A DNA stretch of 64,000 nt from Clostridia bacterium (GTDB lineage Bacteria > Bacillota > Clostridia > Oscillospirales > Acutalibacteraceae): NCBI GenBank assembly GCA_017397105.1, contig JAFQKF010000048.1, forward strand, positions 1-64,000, in the 5' to 3' direction. The notes under the pieces were generated by a model that searched no databases, had not been told where the DNA came from, and saw only the letters and a program-made list of their open reading frames with translations. This document shows, in pieces, positions 43,137-51,813 of this stretch (positions are counted from its first letter, which is position 1; every line of letters starts with the position of its first letter). Both the position numbers and the translations under genes were made by a program.

Positions 43137-44534
43137 TTAAAATCTGAAATACAGGAAGGGATTGAATGAACCGTCAGCAAGGTAAGCGGTTGAAATAAGA
43201 AGCAGTGCGGCAACGATTACGGGCTGCAATACGCTGCACAGCTTTTTGGTTTTTTCATTTTCGCTAAAGCGTACTGCGGCGGTTTTCACAACGGGAGTTG
43301 CGCCGATGATACCGACTGTCAGCAGCACTGCGTAGCTCTTGAGGTAATAAAGCGTGGGCTCGGAAACAAGGGGATGGCCGCCGGCAAAGAACATGGAGGC
43401 TATATCCGAAAAAGCCTGCGACATATCGGCGGCATTGAAGATTACAAAGCTTATAATCACGGCAATGATTACGTAAACGCGGCTTAAAGCCTTACTGCGC
43501 TTGAGAAGCTTTGAGAACAGATTCTTTTCAAGAGTGAGCAGAACGGCGAAGTAAAGACCCCATACGGCAAAATTCCATGCCGCTCCGTGCCACAGACCCG
43601 TTAAAAACCATACCGTGAAAATATTGAGAATTCTTCTGGGTGTGTTTACTCTGTTGCCGCCCATCGGGATATAAACGTAATCCCTGAACCACGAGCCGAG
43701 CGAAATATGCCAGCGGCGCCAGAATTCGCTCACGCTTGTTGAAATGTAGGGATAGTTGAAGTTTTCGCAAAAATCAAAGCCGAGTATCTTACCCAGTCCT
43801 ATTGCCATATCGCTGTATCCCGAAAAATCGAAATAAACGTGAAGGGCATAAGCGACGGCGTAAATCCAGTAAAACAGCACGGATTTATCGTCGCAGGAGC
43901 GGAAGATGTCGCAAAGCTCGCCGAGAGTGTTGGCAAGCAGGATTTTCTTTGACAGACCTATAACAAATCTTGTTATGCCCTGTGCGGCAAAATCAACGGT
44001 GTGCCTGCGGCTTTTCAGGGATACGGCAATATTGCTGTAACGCACAATGGGACCTGCGATAAGCTGAGGGAACATTGTGATGTAAGCGCCGAGGTTTATG
44101 GGATTCTTCTGTGCGGGTAAGCCTCTGTAAACGTCAACAGTGTAGCTGATAAGCTGGAAGGTATAGAAGCTTATGCCGATAGGCAGGGCTATGCCGAGTA
44201 ACGGCACGGAAAGCCCGGTGGCACGGTTGAAATTATCAATGAAGAAATCCGTATACTTGAAAAACAGCAGGAATGCAAGGCTGATGCTGACCGAAACTCC
44301 GGTAAGGATTCTTTTTACGGTTTTGCCCGATGATTTTTCAATCAGCACGGCAAACACGTAGTTTGCGGCAATGCTTGCAAGCATTATAAGAGCGTACTTA
44401 GGCTCACCCCATGCGTAGAAAACGATGCTTGCAAGGAAGAGCACTGTGTTTTTTAAACGGGCAGGGGTGATAAAATAAAGCAAAAAAACACACGGAAGGA
44501 AATAATACAAGAAAGTAATACTTGAAAACAACAT
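43137..44534 (-). CDS. MBOAT-family O-acyltransferase
   Basis: A 465-residue membrane protein with about 11 helices and the AlgI/DltB motif: GFDFCENFNYPYIS, then EFWRRWHISLGSWFRDYVYIP near residue 265 (given in parts) and FLTGLWHGAAWNF near 320, whose histidine is catalytic. It moves acyl groups across the membrane to modify an extracellular glycan or peptidoglycan. GGAGGG precedes the ATG. Order on the strand: lipoprotein, MBOAT, DHHW protein, with small gaps, so a single operon is likely. Confidence 0.93.
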   Translation of the reverse strand: MLFSSITFLYYFLPCVFLLYFITPARLKNTVLFLASIVFYAWGEPKYALIMLASIAANYVFAVLIEKSSGKTVKRILTGVSVSISLAFLLFFKYTDFFIDNFNRATGLSVPLLGIALPIGISFYTFQLISYTVDVYRGLPAQKNPINLGAYITMFPQLIAGPIVRYSNIAVSLKSRRHTVDFAAQGITRFVIGLSKKILLANTLGELCDIFRSCDDKSVLFYWIYAVAYALHVYFDFSGYSDMAIGLGKILGFDFCENFNYPYISTSVSEFWRRWHISLGSWFRDYVYIPMGGNRVNTPRRILNIFTVWFLTGLWHGAAWNFAVWGLYFAVLLTLEKNLFSKLLKRSKALSRVYVIIAVIISFVIFNAADMSQAFSDIASMFFAGGHPLVSEPTLYYLKSYAVLLTVGIIGATPVVKTAAVRFSENEKTKKLCSVLQPVIVAALLLISTAYLADGSFNPFLYFRF

Positions 44535-44576
44535 GATTTTTCCCTCCGTGTGTTAAGTTTTAGTTTTGCTTTTTAA

Positions 44577-45278
44577 TTATGCTGCAAGGGGAACTTCTTC
44601 AAGAAGAACTGCGCTGTCAGCATAGTTTGCAAGAACCTTGGTCTTGAAGTTTTCGATGATTTCAGCGTTGCCGTAAGCGCTGAGGATATAATCGGAGCCA
44701 ACGCTTATGATGATGAGAGTGTCGGGGAATCCGCACATCCACTGCTTGCCGCTGATAGCGGTTTTAAGGGAGTCAGATACCTTGCTCATGTTTGCGGAAT
44801 CGGTAAGGTGATAAACGCCGCAGGTGAAGGTGTTGGCGTTCATCATGTGCATAAGGGAAGCTGCATCGTCAATAAGAGCGATGTCTGCCTGGGGGAAACC
44901 GAGGGTTGCTTCAACAGCCTCAGCATCGGTAAGAGCATAGGTACCGGGAGCATCCATAACGGAGTTTTCTATATCGCCGCCTGCTACGGGGAATTTCTCA
45001 GCGTCGCCATAGGTTGCCCATACGGTGTTGAGAATGTCAACAGCCTTTGAAATTTCGGTGTTGCCTGCCTGAGGAGCTGCGGAAGTTTCGGATTCAGCAA
45101 CGGTAGAGTCGGATTCGGCAACGGATGTTTCAGCTTCGATTGCTGAATCAGCGGTGCTTTCTACGGTAGTGTCAGAAACGCTCTGGTCTTCGTTGCCCTG
45201 GGTTGAGGTGTTGCCTGTGCATGCTGCAAGAGCAAAAAGCATGGCTGCAGCGAGGATGAGTGCGAGAATCTTTTTCAT
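44577..45278 (-). CDS. Lipoprotein of the MBOAT-DHHW cluster
   Basis: A 233-residue lipoprotein: a basic start, hydrophobic stretch and lipobox ALAAC near residue 20, then a Thr/Ser/Glu-rich linker (about 21-70), and a folded domain. Similar lipoproteins (DUF4358-like) commonly accompany MBOAT and DHHW genes in clostridia, but I cannot confirm that domain here. It lies upstream of MBOAT with a 42-base gap. It may help present or receive the acyl group outside the membrane. Confidence 0.75.
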   Translation of the reverse strand: MKKILALILAAAMLFALAACTGNTSTQGNEDQSVSDTTVESTADSAIEAETSVAESDSTVAESETSAAPQAGNTEISKAVDILNTVWATYGDAEKFPVAGGDIENSVMDAPGTYALTDAEAVEATLGFPQADIALIDDAASLMHMMNANTFTCGVYHLTDSANMSKVSDSLKTAISGKQWMCGFPDTLIIISVGSDYILSAYGNAEIIENFKTKVLANYADSAVLLEEVPLAA

Positions 45279-45342
45279 TGTTTTTCTCCTTTAGATTTTA
45301 TAATGATAAAATATTGCCTTGAAGATAGTACATTAAAAGCTG

Positions 45343-47490
45343 TTAAATTGCAACCTTTATTTTTATACTGCCTGTAAATTCTTTATGAACACCGTTATAT
45401 AAGAAGGAAGCTCTGATTCTTTCATCAGCGTTTACGGTGATTTCAGCGCTGCTGCCGTCCTTTACGTATTCAACCGCAATAACTCCGTTTTCAGTAGTTA
45501 TATGCCCTTTTGCACGGTTTATACCGTCAACAAAAACGGGGGAGATAACAACGTCGGTATATGCGCTTGAGGCTTCGGCCTGACGTATGCCGAGAAGATA
45601 CGTGAACAGGCACTTTGAAACCGCTCCGAACATGGGATGATTCTTTGAGGATTCGCCGTTCCAGTTTTCCCATAAGGTTGTAGCGCCGTTTCTTGCCATG
45701 TAATCAAAGGAAACCTCGCCCTTGCTTGAAAGTAAATCAAAAGCAAGTTGACCCTCGCCGTTTTCGAAAAGATACTGAGTAAGGGCAGGGGTGGCGATTA
45801 TTCCCGTGTCGTACATACCGAGCTTTTTGTATTTCTCAACGGTTTTGCGAAGCGTGAATTCATCGCCGAGGCCTATCTGCAACGCAAGGCTGTTTGCACC
45901 CTGTATATCGCCGCAGTAATTGTGGGAGGCTGCGCTGAAATATGCAACGTTTATTGCTTTTTTGACCCTTTCAATTCTTTTGGGCAGGAAGGTGACTTCT
46001 TTTTCCCTGCCGAGGATTGATGCAATTTCAAGCACCTGCTGCATGAAAAGAACGTAAAGGCACGTGTTTACGTAAGCTTCGGGGATTTTGATGGGCTCGG
46101 GTGCGCACCAGTCGCCAAGGCACCAGCCGTTTTCCTCCTCACGGTAAATCAGGGAGTTTTCGCTTCTGGTTTCAAGGTAATCAAAGTAACGCAGCATCTT
46201 GGGGAAGAATTCCTCAAGCAAATCCTTATCGCCGTAAAGCTTATAGAATTTGTAGGGCACTTCAACCATTGCGCCGCCCCAGCCGCAGGGACCTCCGCCC
46301 CCGCCCATGAGGGGAGCGGTGTGCTGAACGTGGCCTGTTTTAAGGCACTGACAGTCTGAAATATCGTAGAGCCATTTGCGGTAAAACTCTTTACTGTCAA
46401 GCATCATCATTGCCGCCTCACAGCAAAGCTGACCGTCTCCCGTGTAACCGAGGCGCTCTCTGTGGGGGCAGTCTGACGGGATGCCGCAATGCATATTGGC
46501 AAGCTGAGTGCGTATAAATGCGTTGTAAAGCCAGTTGAGCTGAGGATTATCACATTCAAACGAAGATGTGACGGGACAATCAGAATGAACAACGTCAACC
46601 CTGAGCGGTACGGCATCGCCCTCTATGCGGAAATATCTGAATCCGTGCCAGAGGAAATGCGGAGCGTATTCCGCCTGAATACCGTCGGTTATAAAAGTGT
46701 CGGTCTGGTAGCCCTCTTCAAAGTGCATACCGAAATTCTCTTTGTCATAAATATCCTCGGCATAGCTTACGGTTATTTTTTTACCCTTTTCCTTGCAGGC
46801 GATAACCGCATATCCTACGGTGTTTTCACCTGCATCATAAAGCTTTGTTTTACCCTCGTCTTTTATGAGAACAGGGGTAAGGGTACGGGTTACCTTGTCA
46901 CAGGGAGAGGTCTGAATGTAAAACTCGGTTTTATCCGCTTCGGTTTCGGTGCTTTCAGTGAAGCAGTCACCGCAGGGCAGGAGAGAATAATCGTGAGCTT
47001 CGCCGTAAAAGAGATTGTTCTCTGTAATAAAGCCTTTGTTCACAAGGGTGGATTTATCCGAAATAACGTTGCCGCTTTCCTTTTCAAGCAGGTAGCAAAG
47101 CTTGGGATGACCGTAAAAGACGTCGCCCTCAACCGTTCTTCTGTTCTGATTATAGTAGCTGTTGCCGAGCATTACCGCAAGGGTGTTTTCGCCCTCTTTC
47201 ATAAACTCGGTAACGTCGTACTGAATACAATAGGTTCTGAACGAAAGCTCATCGAAAAGGGGATACAGAAATCCCGATAAATCTCTGTAGCAGTAGTTTG
47301 ATGCATTAGGGGCGAGCAAATCCTCGCTCACCTTTTTACCGTTTATATAGAGCTTGAAAGCTCCGAGTCCGCAAATGGTGATAATTGCTTTTTCGTTTGC
47401 TTGAGCGCAGAAGGACTTTTTGAAAATCGGTGCATCACTTTCGGGCATTGTTATCCATTTTGCGTTTTTGAAAATTTCTTTACTTGTCAT
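45343..47490 (-). CDS. GH78-like alpha-L-rhamnosidase
   Basis: A 715-residue protein without a signal peptide. N-terminal beta domain, then a six-hairpin catalytic barrel from about residue 330. SDCPHRERLGYTGDG near 360 carries a catalytic-type acid of GH78, and the C-terminal part is a beta-sandwich. It likely removes terminal rhamnose or a similar sugar after uptake. The ATG at 47490 has GGAGG six bases before it; a longer reading frame would start upstream of the promoter at 47521. A transporter gene follows upstream on the same strand. Confidence 0.82.
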   Translation of the reverse strand: MTSKEIFKNAKWITMPESDAPIFKKSFCAQANEKAIITICGLGAFKLYINGKKVSEDLLAPNASNYCYRDLSGFLYPLFDELSFRTYCIQYDVTEFMKEGENTLAVMLGNSYYNQNRRTVEGDVFYGHPKLCYLLEKESGNVISDKSTLVNKGFITENNLFYGEAHDYSLLPCGDCFTESTETEADKTEFYIQTSPCDKVTRTLTPVLIKDEGKTKLYDAGENTVGYAVIACKEKGKKITVSYAEDIYDKENFGMHFEEGYQTDTFITDGIQAEYAPHFLWHGFRYFRIEGDAVPLRVDVVHSDCPVTSSFECDNPQLNWLYNAFIRTQLANMHCGIPSDCPHRERLGYTGDGQLCCEAAMMMLDSKEFYRKWLYDISDCQCLKTGHVQHTAPLMGGGGGPCGWGGAMVEVPYKFYKLYGDKDLLEEFFPKMLRYFDYLETRSENSLIYREEENGWCLGDWCAPEPIKIPEAYVNTCLYVLFMQQVLEIASILGREKEVTFLPKRIERVKKAINVAYFSAASHNYCGDIQGANSLALQIGLGDEFTLRKTVEKYKKLGMYDTGIIATPALTQYLFENGEGQLAFDLLSSKGEVSFDYMARNGATTLWENWNGESSKNHPMFGAVSKCLFTYLLGIRQAEASSAYTDVVISPVFVDGINRAKGHITTENGVIAVEYVKDGSSAEITVNADERIRASFLYNGVHKEFTGSIKIKVAI

Positions 47491-47520
47491 AACGTACCTC
47501 CGTGGGTTGCTGTTAATTAA

Positions 47521-47549
47521 AGTATACCATTTAATATAGTGTTTTTCAA
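47521..47549 (-). promoter_or_regulatory. Promoter of the GH78 gene
   Basis: Minus-strand TTGAAA and TATACT are 17 bases apart, 31 bases before the ATG at 47490. Confidence 0.8.
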
Positions 47550-47559
47550 GCGGCACGTG

Positions 47560-47594
47560 AAAACAGAGCTGCCCGGAGAATACGGACAGCTCTG
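47560..47594 (-). terminator. Terminator of the GPH symporter operon
   Basis: CAGAGCTG and CAGCTCTG pair, with inner CCG/CGG. On the minus strand it is followed by TTTTC. It lies between the symporter stop and the GH78 promoter. Confidence 0.85.
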
Positions 47595-47612
47595 AGTTTT
47601 ACGGATTTTGTA

Positions 47613-49226
47613 TTACGCTTTTTCGGCGGCTTCGTTTTCAAGCATCTGAACCATTTCTTCAACGGCATTGTTTGTGAGATGCTCGTTTGCAAGAAGTGCG
47701 CGTCGCTCATTGAGTGCTATATACATTCTTTCGCGTTTTTCGCCTTCAAGGTCATAGAAGATATAAGGTATCATTTTAATTATATTGGGGATAAGCTGGA
47801 TTCCGTTGAAAAGGAAGAATACCTTCTGGTAAATAACCTTACTGCCCTGCGACCAGGGAAGCATATCAATTGTTGAATCGTAGCCCGACCATTTGAACAG
47901 CTTTATTGTAAGCCATGCGTTGATGGGCGAGGTGACTTTTGTTATAAGGTCGGTAAGGATGCTTATAGTACCGTCCGGGCGTTCACCCGTCATGTATTCG
48001 GTATAGTCGTTTATTTCTCTTGAAAGCTCGGCTTCGAATACCTTTGACGGGCCGTTATTGAATCCGTTTATGCCGTAGAACAACGCGTAAATGCCTATGA
48101 TTGCCCACTTTTTATCAACAACGGGGCAGCCGAGGGCGAACATTCCCAGCACGCACAGCAAATCCCACAGCCTCAGCCAGATTACGGCTTTACGGTTGTT
48201 GTTCTTGAAAATCTTCTGGAATTTCGGGATGAAGGCGAGGCTGAGCGTATCAAAGATGTTATAAGGCAGATATGCGAGGAAGGAGTAGAAGGTGCCGCCG
48301 AAGATTTCCATCTGGGTTACAACGTCCCATGAATATCCGCCCGAGCTCCACCAGCTTACGGAGAAGTTGGCGAGGAAATTCCTCATGGCGTATTTGTTCT
48401 TGAGAACGTAGAAAATGGATTTCTGAATGGGAGCGGGCTTGGGCTGGAGGATTATTCTCTCCTTGCAGCCTATTGCCATAGCTATGTTGCTCATGCAGCC
48501 GAGCATTGCAGTGCCGCAGGTAATGAGGGCGAAAATAACGGGCATGGGAGCGTTGATGTATCCCTTGTTGTTGAGCTCAAGCAGGGGGAGAAATGTGATG
48601 TAAACAAGCTGAGCGCCCATTTCGCCGATGTAGTTGTTTACAAGACCCATGTTGATTCTGTCCTTGGGATTGGGGGTCTGCAGGGTCAGCATATTGTTCC
48701 TCGGGATTGTGTAAATCGTCGAGAAGGTTTCCTGAATAAACAGCAGAACGAAAACGAATATGATTTTCTTCGGGTCGTTACCTGCCTTGTCGCCAAGGAA
48801 GAGAGCACCGCTGTAAAGTACCGCCGTGCTCAGGAAATAGGGGATTGCGGTAAAGATTATGTAGGGTCTTGCCTTACCCCAACGGGTTCTGGTTCTGTCG
48901 TAAACGGCGCCCATGAGGGGGTTATTAAGAATATCGTAAATACTGATAAGCGTAAGGATTACGGTGACGTACACCATATCTATCTTCAGAACGTTTACAA
49001 AGTAAAGTGTTCTGTAATAGGTGATACCGCTGAGAAGTCTTGTTGCAAATTCCGCAACGGCGGGGAAAGCCATTTCCTTGGGAGTGAGAACTCCCGTGTG
49101 GAACATTCTTATTGCTATCTGATTATACTTGCTCAGCTTGCCCTGAGCGAGGGAAGCGGCGGAATCTTTTTCCGCACCGAAGACTTTTTCGCTTAAGCTT
49201 CTTTGCTGAACGTTGTTTTCGCTCAT
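47613..49226 (-). CDS. GPH-family sugar symporter
   Basis: A 537-residue MFS protein of the glycoside-pentoside-hexuronide type with about 12 helices. YDRTRTRWGKARPYI near residue 107 is the cytosolic-loop signature between helices 2 and 3. It imports a glycoside with a cation. The start overlaps the stop of the Ig-domain protein (ATGA), so it is translated after it. A related but distinct GPH symporter lies at 51814 on the other strand. Substrate is unknown; the neighbouring GH78-like enzyme suggests a rhamnose-containing glycoside. Confidence 0.9.
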   Translation of the reverse strand: MSENNVQQRSLSEKVFGAEKDSAASLAQGKLSKYNQIAIRMFHTGVLTPKEMAFPAVAEFATRLLSGITYYRTLYFVNVLKIDMVYVTVILTLISIYDILNNPLMGAVYDRTRTRWGKARPYIIFTAIPYFLSTAVLYSGALFLGDKAGNDPKKIIFVFVLLFIQETFSTIYTIPRNNMLTLQTPNPKDRINMGLVNNYIGEMGAQLVYITFLPLLELNNKGYINAPMPVIFALITCGTAMLGCMSNIAMAIGCKERIILQPKPAPIQKSIFYVLKNKYAMRNFLANFSVSWWSSGGYSWDVVTQMEIFGGTFYSFLAYLPYNIFDTLSLAFIPKFQKIFKNNNRKAVIWLRLWDLLCVLGMFALGCPVVDKKWAIIGIYALFYGINGFNNGPSKVFEAELSREINDYTEYMTGERPDGTISILTDLITKVTSPINAWLTIKLFKWSGYDSTIDMLPWSQGSKVIYQKVFFLFNGIQLIPNIIKMIPYIFYDLEGEKRERMYIALNERRALLANEHLTNNAVEEMVQMLENEAAEKA

Positions 49227-50614
49227 TTTACAGTCACCTCACAAGTAGCTTTGTAGTATCCGTCGTCAGTGAGTGCGTAAACACTTGAGGTACCTGCTCC
49301 GATTGCAGTAACAACACCGTTTTCATCAACGGTTGCAACACTTTCATCGGTTGAATACCATTTTACGCTCTTGACGGTAGCGTTGCCGGGGGAAACGCTG
49401 ATTTTAAGTGCGAGTGTTTCGCCGGCGGAGATTTCTGCGCTGTGCTTGTTGATTTTGATTCCCTCAACGGAGGTCCTTACGTAAACCGTGCAGGAATCGG
49501 AATAGGTTTTACCCCGGAATTCAAAGCTTGCCGTTATTATTGCTTCACCGTCTTTTTTGCCTGCGGTGAAGTAGCCCTCGTCATCAACGCTGACGATGCT
49601 TTCATCTGAGCTTGACCATTTTACGGTGTATGCTGTGGGGTCATCGCAGGTGAGAGTGGCGAGAAGATTGTCTGTTGTTTTCTGCTCAACTGCCATGGTT
49701 TCGTTGTTGAGGTCGAGTGACGGCCAGGTGAAGCTGAATTTATTCTTTTCGTTGAGGATGAATTTTACGTCAGCGTTGCCCAGCTGTGAGTATTCATCAG
49801 TAAAAGTCACCGTTGACGAAACGGGCATATTCTTGCCGTATTCGAGGAAGGTGAGCTTGTTTGTAAGCCTGTCAACCCTAAAGGTTATGTAAATATCCTC
49901 GTAACTCACTTCAAGCGGAGTGTGAGTGAGCACACCGTCAAATATTCCTGCGGTAAGGGCGGCAATCTGCTCATCGCTTTTTGGGCGGAAGTTTTTCTGA
50001 ATCACGGAATCTGCACCGAAAGCTCTTGTTTCGGGCTTGAAACGGATGGTTACGGAGTAGTCGCCTCTGTATAATAGATTGTAGGGATAGGCGTATCCGC
50101 AGTCCTCACAGTTTTCGTGCGCAACGTCGCTTTCAATGCCGCAGGACGGGCATCTGTAATACTGATAGCTGCACTCAAAACTGTCCGCCTGAGAAGCGGT
50201 AAGATTCGGAATCCAAAGCAAATCGTCAAAACCTTCTCCGAAACCGGAGGTAACGTTTTGGGTAGAATCTTCAAGATATGAAACTGCGCTGTCCTTGATG
50301 TGCCCCATGGCTTTGAACACAAAATCCGAGCCTGTTGTTTCAATAGTATCGGAATCGATATCAAAAGAGTCCGAAACTTCCAGCTTCGGCTTTTCCTCAA
50401 GGGCTTTTTCAACCGAAAGATTGAGCAGGTCGATTGCATCCTGAACGGTTTCAGGTGCAGGCGAAAGCCCTTCTTCGTTGTTTACGGGAGGGAAAGAGCC
50501 CTCCATATTGAGTACCTCGTTGAGGCCCCATGCGAAGAAAGCGGCGAAGATTATGCACAGCAGAACAACAATGCCTTTCAAAAGGAGACTTTTGTAATCA
50601 CGTTCTTTTTTCAT
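49223..50614 (-). CDS. Membrane-anchored zinc-ribbon and Ig-like (Big_2) protein
   Basis: A 463-residue protein. One helix near residues 12-32 puts the rest outside. A CPSCGIES-CEDCGYAYPY zinc-ribbon-like segment lies near residues 155-180. Two Ig-like domains follow (about 300-460; signatures VSVDDEGYFTAGKKDGEAII and ATVDENGVVTAIGAGTS), as in bacterial Big_2 proteins. It overlaps the symporter gene below and the zinc-ribbon membrane gene above, so all three are translationally coupled. A substrate-capture or scaffold role at the membrane is inferred only. Confidence 0.75.
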   Translation of the reverse strand: MKKERDYKSLLLKGIVVLLCIIFAAFFAWGLNEVLNMEGSFPPVNNEEGLSPAPETVQDAIDLLNLSVEKALEEKPKLEVSDSFDIDSDTIETTGSDFVFKAMGHIKDSAVSYLEDSTQNVTSGFGEGFDDLLWIPNLTASQADSFECSYQYYRCPSCGIESDVAHENCEDCGYAYPYNLLYRGDYSVTIRFKPETRAFGADSVIQKNFRPKSDEQIAALTAGIFDGVLTHTPLEVSYEDIYITFRVDRLTNKLTFLEYGKNMPVSSTVTFTDEYSQLGNADVKFILNEKNKFSFTWPSLDLNNETMAVEQKTTDNLLATLTCDDPTAYTVKWSSSDESIVSVDDEGYFTAGKKDGEAIITASFEFRGKTYSDSCTVYVRTSVEGIKINKHSAEISAGETLALKISVSPGNATVKSVKWYSTDESVATVDENGVVTAIGAGTSSVYALTDDGYYKATCEVTVK

Positions 50615-51501
50615 TTTACGTCAGCCTCCCCGTTTTCATTTTGCTGTTTGAGAAACGCCTCTTCTTCTTTGGCGATTTCTTCCTCAATAGCTCTTGTTTC
50701 CGCCGTTTCCACTACAGGCTGCGGCAAATCCTCAAGCTTGATTTCGCCTGATTTGACTTTTTTGTAAATAGCCGCTCTTTCAAGCCAGCCTTCGTCGTAT
50801 TCAACGGGTATTCCTTTTTTGACAAGCAGGAAATTGACAACGAAAACAGCCGCCATCATTATTGCCGTGACGATAAGACCGAAGCTGAGAGAGCCCGAAA
50901 CCATTGTGCCGTCATTGCCTGCGGTGTCGCAAAAGTTTTTCATGAAAATGAAAGCAGGTACGGTTGCCGTAAAGCCGAGCGCACTGAATACGCATACGAA
51001 TTTCTGCATATTCCTGATGCTCAGGAATCCTAACAGCGAAAACAGGAGAATGAAAACCGATAAGACCGCAAGCACCGCCTCGGCAATAATTGCATATGTA
51101 AGGGCGGTAAAGGCTTCGCCTGCGATTTCGGAGCCGCCCATGCCGAGTATAAAATTCAGAGTTCCCGAGGAGAAAATATTGTATATTCCGAGAGCGCTTA
51201 TGCCTATGCTCTCCTCGTAAAAAGGTAAGGTTAAAACCGCATTTGCGGCAGGCAGAAGCAGAGAAACAAGCGGCAGAAGCATAACGCACAGGCGTGCAAT
51301 GGTGAGCTTACTGCCAATGAATGATGCCTTGAGATTCCTGATTTTGATTTTCACCGATGCCATTGAAAGCTCCGCAAGCTTTGCTTCGGTGTAAAAATTT
51401 TCTTCAAAATTGTAGAATCTCATGTTTACGCCGCACGAGGGACAGTGCTGACCAAGGTCAGTCAGCCTGAGTTTTTTGCCGCATTTTGGGCAGGCACTCA
51501 T
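50611..51501 (-). CDS. Zinc-ribbon multi-pass membrane protein
   Basis: A 296-residue protein. It starts MSACPKCGKKLRL with C14-type spacing CPSCGVNMRF, an N-terminal zinc ribbon of about 30 residues, followed by four to six transmembrane helices (about 60-235) and an acidic cytosolic tail. The ATG at 51501 has GGAGG nine bases before it; a longer frame is not needed. It is the first gene of a coupled set with the Ig-like protein and a GPH symporter. I do not recognise its family; a sensor or regulator of the transporter is possible. Confidence 0.7.
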   Translation of the reverse strand: MSACPKCGKKLRLTDLGQHCPSCGVNMRFYNFEENFYTEAKLAELSMASVKIKIRNLKASFIGSKLTIARLCVMLLPLVSLLLPAANAVLTLPFYEESIGISALGIYNIFSSGTLNFILGMGGSEIAGEAFTALTYAIIAEAVLAVLSVFILLFSLLGFLSIRNMQKFVCVFSALGFTATVPAFIFMKNFCDTAGNDGTMVSGSLSFGLIVTAIMMAAVFVVNFLLVKKGIPVEYDEGWLERAAIYKKVKSGEIKLEDLPQPVVETAETRAIEEEIAKEEEAFLKQQNENGEADVK

Positions 51502-51590
51502 GTTAAACAACCTCCTTGTAGCTATATGTTTGAAAAATTGATTGTGCTTTTGGCGATGTTGCACAAAAACAGACACAATAAACTAATTAA

Positions 51591-51619
51591 ATTATAAACT
51601 TTTATTCGCTTAAATACAA
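51591..51619 (-). promoter_or_regulatory. Promoter of the zinc-ribbon/Ig/symporter operon
   Basis: Minus-strand TTGTAT and TATAAT are 17 bases apart, about 90 bases before the ATG at 51501. Confidence 0.65.
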
Positions 51620-51752
51620 TACGAAAAATAAAAATATTTTTTTTGAAAATTTTGCCTTTTGATTACGTGTATGACGGTATTTTGATAAACCTTTAAATTT
51701 TTACAGGTTGGTTTGGCGCATAAGCATGGTGCAGATAAGGGTCGGTATGTAA

Positions 51753-51782
51753 TTGACAGCATGGTATGCAATGTGTTATTAT
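51753..51782 (+). promoter_or_regulatory. Promoter of the second GPH symporter
   Basis: TTGACA and TATTAT are 18 bases apart. Transcription would begin near 51789, after an ATG at 51766, so the TTG at 51814 is the likely start. Confidence 0.75.
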
Positions 51783-51813
51783 ATTAATTAAGAAAAAACA
51801 AGGTGGCGATTTT

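Larger units (their letters stand above)
51502..51813. other. Divergent control region between symporter operons
   Basis: This 312-base region holds the minus-strand promoter (51591-51619) and the plus-strand promoter (51753-51782). Apart from these, an AT-rich stretch (51581-51660) and no open frame were seen. No regulator operator was recognised. Confidence 0.7.

Noticed and set aside
47491-47556. Extended N-terminus of the GH78-like protein
   Set aside because: It would begin upstream of the promoter at 47521-47549, and GGAGG lies before the ATG at 47490.
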